Shown one piece after another: positions 6,513-9,645 of a DNA stretch of 9,645 nucleotides. Every line of letters begins with the position of its first letter. Within the stretch, counting starts at the first letter, position 1. The position numbers and the translations under genes are program-made. The DNA is from DASULK01 sp036381835 (GTDB taxonomy: Bacteria; Actinomycetota; Actinomycetes; Mycobacteriales; Micromonosporaceae), in contig DASVCA010000151.1 of the NCBI GenBank assembly GCA_036381835.1, positions 1 to 9,645 of the forward strand. The letters run 5' to 3'. Below the pieces are notes generated by a model. It saw only the letters and a list, made by a program, of their open reading frames with translations. It did not search any database and was not told where the DNA came from.

Positions 6513-6518
6513 AGCCTA
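6513..6518 (-). promoter_or_regulatory. Possible -10 element of the blaI promoter
   Basis: The minus strand reads TAGGCT, fitting TANNNT, and would start transcription at about 6506, the G of the GTG-ATG start. A leaderless blaI message is therefore possible. It overlaps the operator at 6514-6530. No clear -35 is seen. Confidence 0.4.
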
Positions 6519-6530
6519 CCGCCGGTAGTA
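6514..6530. promoter_or_regulatory. Predicted autoregulatory BlaI-type operator
   Basis: On the coding strand the site reads TACTAC-CGGCG-GTAGGC, containing a perfect dyad CTACCG-C-CGGTAG on the plus strand (6516-6528). It overlaps the proposed -10 and lies 8 bp before the start codon. It matches the site in front of cydD in sequence, spacing and orientation. Regulator identity is inferred. Confidence 0.62.
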
Positions 6531-6557
6531 CGACGTGGCGTCGGACGCCCGGCCCGC

Positions 6558-6573
6558 TCGCGACCGGTCGCGA
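6558..6573. terminator. 16-bp perfect palindrome after the aldehyde-dehydrogenase-like gene
   Basis: TCGCGACCGGTCGCGA is fully self-complementary and begins 5 bp past the stop codon at 6579-6581. In RNA it could fold as a 6-bp stem with a CCGG loop, placed correctly to end the deoC operon, but it has no T-run. It could instead be a protein-binding site upstream of blaI. Confidence 0.4.
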
Positions 6574-6578
6574 CGCGG

Positions 6579-7403
6579 TCAGCTGCCCTTCGGGTGCCAG
6601 ACGGTCTTCGTCTCCAGCAGCGCGGTCATCCGGGCCGTGCCCGGGTCGGCCAGCCAGTCGACCGGTGCGGCCGACGGCCGTACCACCCGCTTCAGGTTGC
6701 CGGCCGCCGCCGCTTCCAGCGCGGTGGCCAGCTGCGGGTCCGCGACGCCGGTCAGATCGATCGCGTTGACGTCCATGTGTCCGGCGAGCCACGGGGCGGT
6801 CTCGGCGACCCGGCCGGTGAGGATGTTCACCACACCGCCCGGCAGATCCGAGGTGGCCAGCACCTCGGCCAGGGTCACCGCGGGCAGCGGTCGCTGCGGC
6901 GAGGCCAGCACCACGACCGTGTTGCCGGTGACGATGGCCGGCGCGACCACGCTCACCAGGCCGAGCAGGGCCGGCTCGTCCGGTGCCACCACGCCGACCA
7001 CCCCGGTCGGCTCCGGGGTGGAGAGATTGAAATAGGGGCCGGCGACCGGGTTGGCCGCCCCGTACACCTGGGCGATCTTGTCGGCCCAGCCGGCGTACCA
7101 GACCCAGCGGTCGATCGCCTCGTCCACCTCCGCCGCCGGCACGTCCAGCGCGACGAACTCGGCCCGCCGGCCCTCCAGCATCTCCGCGATCCGGTAGAGG
7201 ATCTGGCCCCGGTTGTACGCGGTCGCCCCGGCCCATGCCGGCATGGCGGCACGGGCGGCGACCACCGCGTCCCGGACGTCCTTGCGCGAGGCCAGCGCCA
7301 CGTTGGAGTTCTGCACCCGATACGACCGCCCCGATTCGCTGCGCGGGAACTTCCCGCCGATGAAGAGCTTGTACGTCTTGCGCACCGCGACCCGCTCAGA
7401 CAT
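6579..7403 (-). CDS. Truncated, catalytically dead aldehyde-dehydrogenase-like protein (ALDH16 second-domain type)
   Basis: This 274-residue protein covers only the N-terminal and NAD-binding part of the aldehyde dehydrogenase fold; full-length members have about 480. It starts like the second, non-catalytic domain of ALDH16 proteins as I remember them (TYKLFIGGKFPRSESG, residues 10-25; ASRKDVRDAVVAARAA, 38-53) and shares YAGWADK (103-109) with its upstream neighbour. Catalytic features are lost: the PWNFP asparagine is PDEP (141-144), the KPAE lysine is LASP (166-169), the GSTEVG cofactor loop is GVADPQ, and the ELGGK and active-site Cys regions are absent. The ATG overlaps the upstream gene's stop by 8 bp, with GGAGG 9 nt before it. 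It ends cleanly, with no sign of recent decay, so I call it a gene rather than a pseudogene. It probably acts as a structural or regulatory partner of the active enzyme. Confidence 0.88.
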   Translation of the reverse strand: MSERVAVRKTYKLFIGGKFPRSESGRSYRVQNSNVALASRKDVRDAVVAARAAMPAWAGATAYNRGQILYRIAEMLEGRRAEFVALDVPAAEVDEAIDRWVWYAGWADKIAQVYGAANPVAGPYFNLSTPEPTGVVGVVAPDEPALLGLVSVVAPAIVTGNTVVVLASPQRPLPAVTLAEVLATSDLPGGVVNILTGRVAETAPWLAGHMDVNAIDLTGVADPQLATALEAAAAGNLKRVVRPSAAPVDWLADPGTARMTALLETKTVWHPKGS

Positions 7404-8832
7404 CCAGGTACGCCTCCAACCCGTGCCGACCGCCCTCGCGGCCGTAACCCGACTCCTGGTAACCGCCGAACGGGGAGGTGGGGTCGAACCTGTTGTAGGT
7501 GTTCGCCCACACCACGCCGGCCCGCAGCCGGTCGGCCACCCAGAGGATCCGCGAGCCCTTCTCCGTCCAGATCCCGGCCGACAGCCCGTACGGCGTGTTG
7601 TTCGCCTTCGCGACCGCCTCGTCGGGGGTGCGGAAGGTGAGCACGGACAGCACCGGACCGAAGATCTCCTCGCGGGCGATCCGGTGCGCCTGGGTCACCC
7701 CGGTGAAGATCGTCGGTGGGAACCAGTAGCCCCGATCCGGCAGTTGACACGGCGGCGACCAGGGTTGCGCCCCCTCCCGCGCGCCGACCTCCGACAACAT
7801 GCGGATCTTGTCCAGCTGGGCCGCCGAGTTGATCGCCCCGATGTCGGTGTTCTTGTCCAGCGGATCGCCGACCCGCAGCCGGGTCATCCGCCGCCGCAAC
7901 GCGGCGAGCACCTCCTCGTGGACCGACTCCTGCACGAGCAGTCGCGAGCCGGCGCAGCAGACGTGGCCCTGGTTGAAGAAGATGCCGTTGACGATGCCCT
8001 CGACGGCCTGGTCGATCGGCGCGTCCTCGAAGACGATGTTCGCGCCCTTGCCGCCCAGCTCCAGGGTGAGCCGCTTGCCGGTGCCGGCCACCGTCTTCGC
8101 GATGAGCCGCCCCACTTCCGTGGAGCCGGTGAACGCCACCTTGTCGACGCCCGGATGCTCGACCAGCGCCCGGCCGGTCTCGCCGTCCCCGGTGACGATG
8201 TTCACCACACCGGCGGGCAGCTCCGCCTGCCGGCAGATCTCGGCGAAGACCAGCGCGCTCAGCGGCGTCGTCTCGGCCGGCTTGAGCACCACCGTGTTGC
8301 CGCAGGCCAACGCCGGGGCGATCTTCCAGGCGAGCATGAGCAGCGGGAAGTTCCACGGGATGACCTGCCCGGCGACCCCCAGCGGTCGCGGCTGCGGCCC
8401 GAATCCCGCGTACGCCAGCTTGTCCGCCCAGCCCGCGTAGTAGAAGAAGTGCGCGGCGGCGAGCGGGATGTCCACGTCCCGGGTCTCCCGGATCGGCTTG
8501 CCGTTGTCCAGCGACTCCAGCACGGCCAACTCGCGGGCTCGCTCCTGGATGATCCGGGCGATACGGAACAGGTACTTGGCGCGGTTCCGTCCGGACATCC
8601 GGGACCAGACCTGTTCGTACGCCGCGCGGGCCGCCCGGACCGCCCGGTCCACGTCGGTGGGTCCGGCGAAGGCGAACTCCGCCAGCACCTCCTCCGTGGC
8701 CGGATTGATCGACTTGGCGGTCGTCCCGTCGGCGGGGTCGACGAACTCGCCGTCGATGAACAGGCCGTACGACGGCTGGATGTCGACGACGGACCGTGAC
8801 TCGGGGGCGGGTGCGTACTCGAATCGAGCCAT
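7396..8832 (-). CDS. NAD(P)-dependent aldehyde dehydrogenase
   Basis: This 478-residue enzyme of the aldehyde dehydrogenase superfamily oxidises an aldehyde to the acid with NAD(P). Key residues are present: PWNFP with Asn161, KPAE with Lys184, GSTEVG (236-241), ELGGK with Glu258, catalytic Cys292 in GHVCCAGSR, and EEIFGP with Glu389. HFFYYAGWADKL (128-139) recalls the first domain of ALDH16 enzymes. The frame stays open to 9267, but that extension is a shadow inside deoC; the ATG at 8832, 2 bp after the deoC stop, gives the normal length and N-terminus. Placement after deoC suggests that acetaldehyde from deoxyribose 5-phosphate cleavage is the substrate (inference). It overlaps the short ALDH-like gene by 8 bp, and the two products may form a complex. 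Confidence 0.93.
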   Translation of the reverse strand: MARFEYAPAPESRSVVDIQPSYGLFIDGEFVDPADGTTAKSINPATEEVLAEFAFAGPTDVDRAVRAARAAYEQVWSRMSGRNRAKYLFRIARIIQERARELAVLESLDNGKPIRETRDVDIPLAAAHFFYYAGWADKLAYAGFGPQPRPLGVAGQVIPWNFPLLMLAWKIAPALACGNTVVLKPAETTPLSALVFAEICRQAELPAGVVNIVTGDGETGRALVEHPGVDKVAFTGSTEVGRLIAKTVAGTGKRLTLELGGKGANIVFEDAPIDQAVEGIVNGIFFNQGHVCCAGSRLLVQESVHEEVLAALRRRMTRLRVGDPLDKNTDIGAINSAAQLDKIRMLSEVGAREGAQPWSPPCQLPDRGYWFPPTIFTGVTQAHRIAREEIFGPVLSVLTFRTPDEAVAKANNTPYGLSAGIWTEKGSRILWVADRLRAGVVWANTYNRFDPTSPFGGYQESGYGREGGRHGLEAYLDV

Positions 8833-8834
8833 GA

Positions 8835-9645
8835 TCAGTCCAGGGTGAAGTAGTCGGGGCCGGAGTAGACGCCGGTGGCCAGCTTCGTGCGTTGCATCAG
8901 CAGATCGTTGAGCAGCGAGGAGGCCCCGAAGCGGAACCAGTCCGGGCTCAGCCAGTCCTCGCCGGCGGTCTCGTTGACCAGCACCAGGTAGCGGATCGCG
9001 TCCTTGGCGGTCCGGATGCCGCCCGCCGGTTTCACCCCGACCTGGCGTCCGGTCAGCTCGCGGAAGTCCCGCACCGCTTCCAGCATCACGAGGGTGACCG
9101 GCAGCGTCGCGGCGGCGGCGACCTTTCCGGTCGAGGTCTTGATGAAGTCGGCCCCGGCGATCATGGCCAGCCACGAGGCCCGCCGCACGTTGTCGTACGT
9201 GACCAGCTCCCCGGTCTCCAGGATGACCTTGAGGTGGGCCCGGCCCCGGCCGTCGGGCCGCTCGCACGCCGCCCGGACGGCCGCGATCTCGTCGTACACC
9301 GTCCGGTACCGTCCGGCCAGGAACGCGCCGCGGTTGATCACCATGTCGATCTCGTCCGCGCCGTCCGCCACCGCCGCCGCGGTGTCGGCCAGCTTGACCG
9401 CGAGTGGCGCCTGCCCGGACGGGAACGCGGTGGCCACGCTCGCCACCCGCACGGGCGAGCCGCGCAGCGCCTCGACGGCGACCGGCACCAGTGTCGGGTA
9501 CACGCAGACCGCGGCGACCGCGGGACAGGACGGGTCGGTCGGATCGGGGCGCAGCGCCTTGTTCGCCAGCGCGCGAACCTTGCCCGGGGTGTCGGCGCCC
9601 TCCAGCGTGGTCAGATCGACCATTCGGATCGCGAGGTCCAGCGCC
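8835..9645 (-). CDS. deoC: Deoxyribose-phosphate aldolase DeoC (5' end outside the window)
   Basis: DeoC cleaves 2-deoxy-D-ribose 5-phosphate to glyceraldehyde 3-phosphate and acetaldehyde in cytoplasmic deoxynucleoside catabolism. An ATG at 9623 gives 262 residues, but the frame continues to the right edge as ALDLAIRMVDLTTLEG. Long actinobacterial DeoC proteins (about 300-plus residues) have this segment internally, so the true start is most likely beyond 9645. Numbering from the Met at 9623, the Schiff-base lysine is Lys162 in FIKTSTGK (160-167), the second active-site lysine is Lys198 in VGVKPAGGIR (195-204), and Asp93 lies in DEIDMVINRGAF. The C-terminus ends in a Tyr: GPDYFTLD. It is the first visible gene of the deoC-aldehyde dehydrogenase operon. 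Confidence 0.95.
   Translation of the reverse strand, partial: ALDLAIRMVDLTTLEGADTPGKVRALANKALRPDPTDPSCPAVAAVCVYPTLVPVAVEALRGSPVRVASVATAFPSGQAPLAVKLADTAAAVADGADEIDMVINRGAFLAGRYRTVYDEIAAVRAACERPDGRGRAHLKVILETGELVTYDNVRRASWLAMIAGADFIKTSTGKVAAAATLPVTLVMLEAVRDFRELTGRQVGVKPAGGIRTAKDAIRYLVLVNETAGEDWLSPDWFRFGASSLLNDLLMQRTKLATGVYSGPDYFTLD

Noticed and set aside
6579..7403. Calling the short aldehyde-dehydrogenase-like gene a decayed pseudogene
   Set aside because: It has a good ribosome binding site, translational overlap with its neighbour, a clean end before a palindrome, normal codon use and a recognisable domain boundary, so a functional dead subunit is more likely.
8436..8450. GTAGTA inside the aldehyde dehydrogenase gene as a third operator copy
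   Set aside because: It encodes the conserved FFYYAGWAD segment and has no matching TACTAC arm at the right spacing.
6102..8799. Long plus-strand open frames (512 and 528 codons) opposite the aldehyde dehydrogenase and blaI genes
   Set aside because: They are antisense to well-supported genes, have low-complexity Arg/Gly/His-rich translations with no family motifs, and arise easily in GC-rich DNA where stop codons are rare.
8833..9267. Long N-terminal extension of the aldehyde dehydrogenase frame (623 codons in total)
   Set aside because: It lies inside deoC in another frame and its translation is Arg/Gly-rich; the ATG at 8832 gives the normal family length.
9621..9623. ATG as the start of deoC
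   Set aside because: The frame stays open upstream to the window edge and encodes ALDLAIR, which fits the internal sequence of long DeoC proteins, so this Met is probably internal.

Overview
The window is very GC-rich DNA with GC-ending codons and GTG/ATG starts. Every credible gene lies on the minus strand. This base composition, the split cydD/cydC pair, the long-form DeoC and the two proteins at the left end (which recall conserved Micromonosporaceae proteins from memory) point to an actinomycete chromosome, probably Micromonosporaceae. The family assignment is inference. It reads as ordinary core or near-core chromosome. I see no phage, plasmid, CRISPR, tRNA or rRNA genes.

In transcription order (high to low coordinates), module 1 is deoC (5' end cut by the window edge), a full-length aldehyde dehydrogenase and a short, catalytically dead aldehyde-dehydrogenase-like protein. 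These are packed with a 2-bp gap and an 8-bp overlap. DeoC splits deoxyribose 5-phosphate into glyceraldehyde 3-phosphate and acetaldehyde, and the dehydrogenase could oxidise the aldehyde. The active and dead halves together resemble a split ALDH16. A 16-bp perfect palindrome closes this module.

Module 2 is a BlaI/MecI-type repressor and a membrane M56 (BlaR1-like) metalloprotease, 4 bp apart. Module 3, after a 92-bp regulatory gap, is cydD-cydC (4-bp overlap), the heterodimeric ABC exporter needed to assemble cytochrome bd. The gaps before blaI and before cydD carry the same dyad, TAC[T/G]AC-N5-GTAG on the coding strand, close upstream of the start codon. This is the most interesting signal: it suggests that the repressor/protease pair controls itself and cydDC, linking a proteolytic membrane sensor to respiratory-oxidase assembly. 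No cydAB genes are in the window.

Module 4 is a 321-aa highly acidic protein of unknown function with a conserved-looking C-terminal domain, followed by the N-terminal 173 residues of a protein that may be a degenerate, domesticated IS110-like transposase running off the left edge. There is no gene-free stretch over 300 bp; the largest gaps are about 90 bp.
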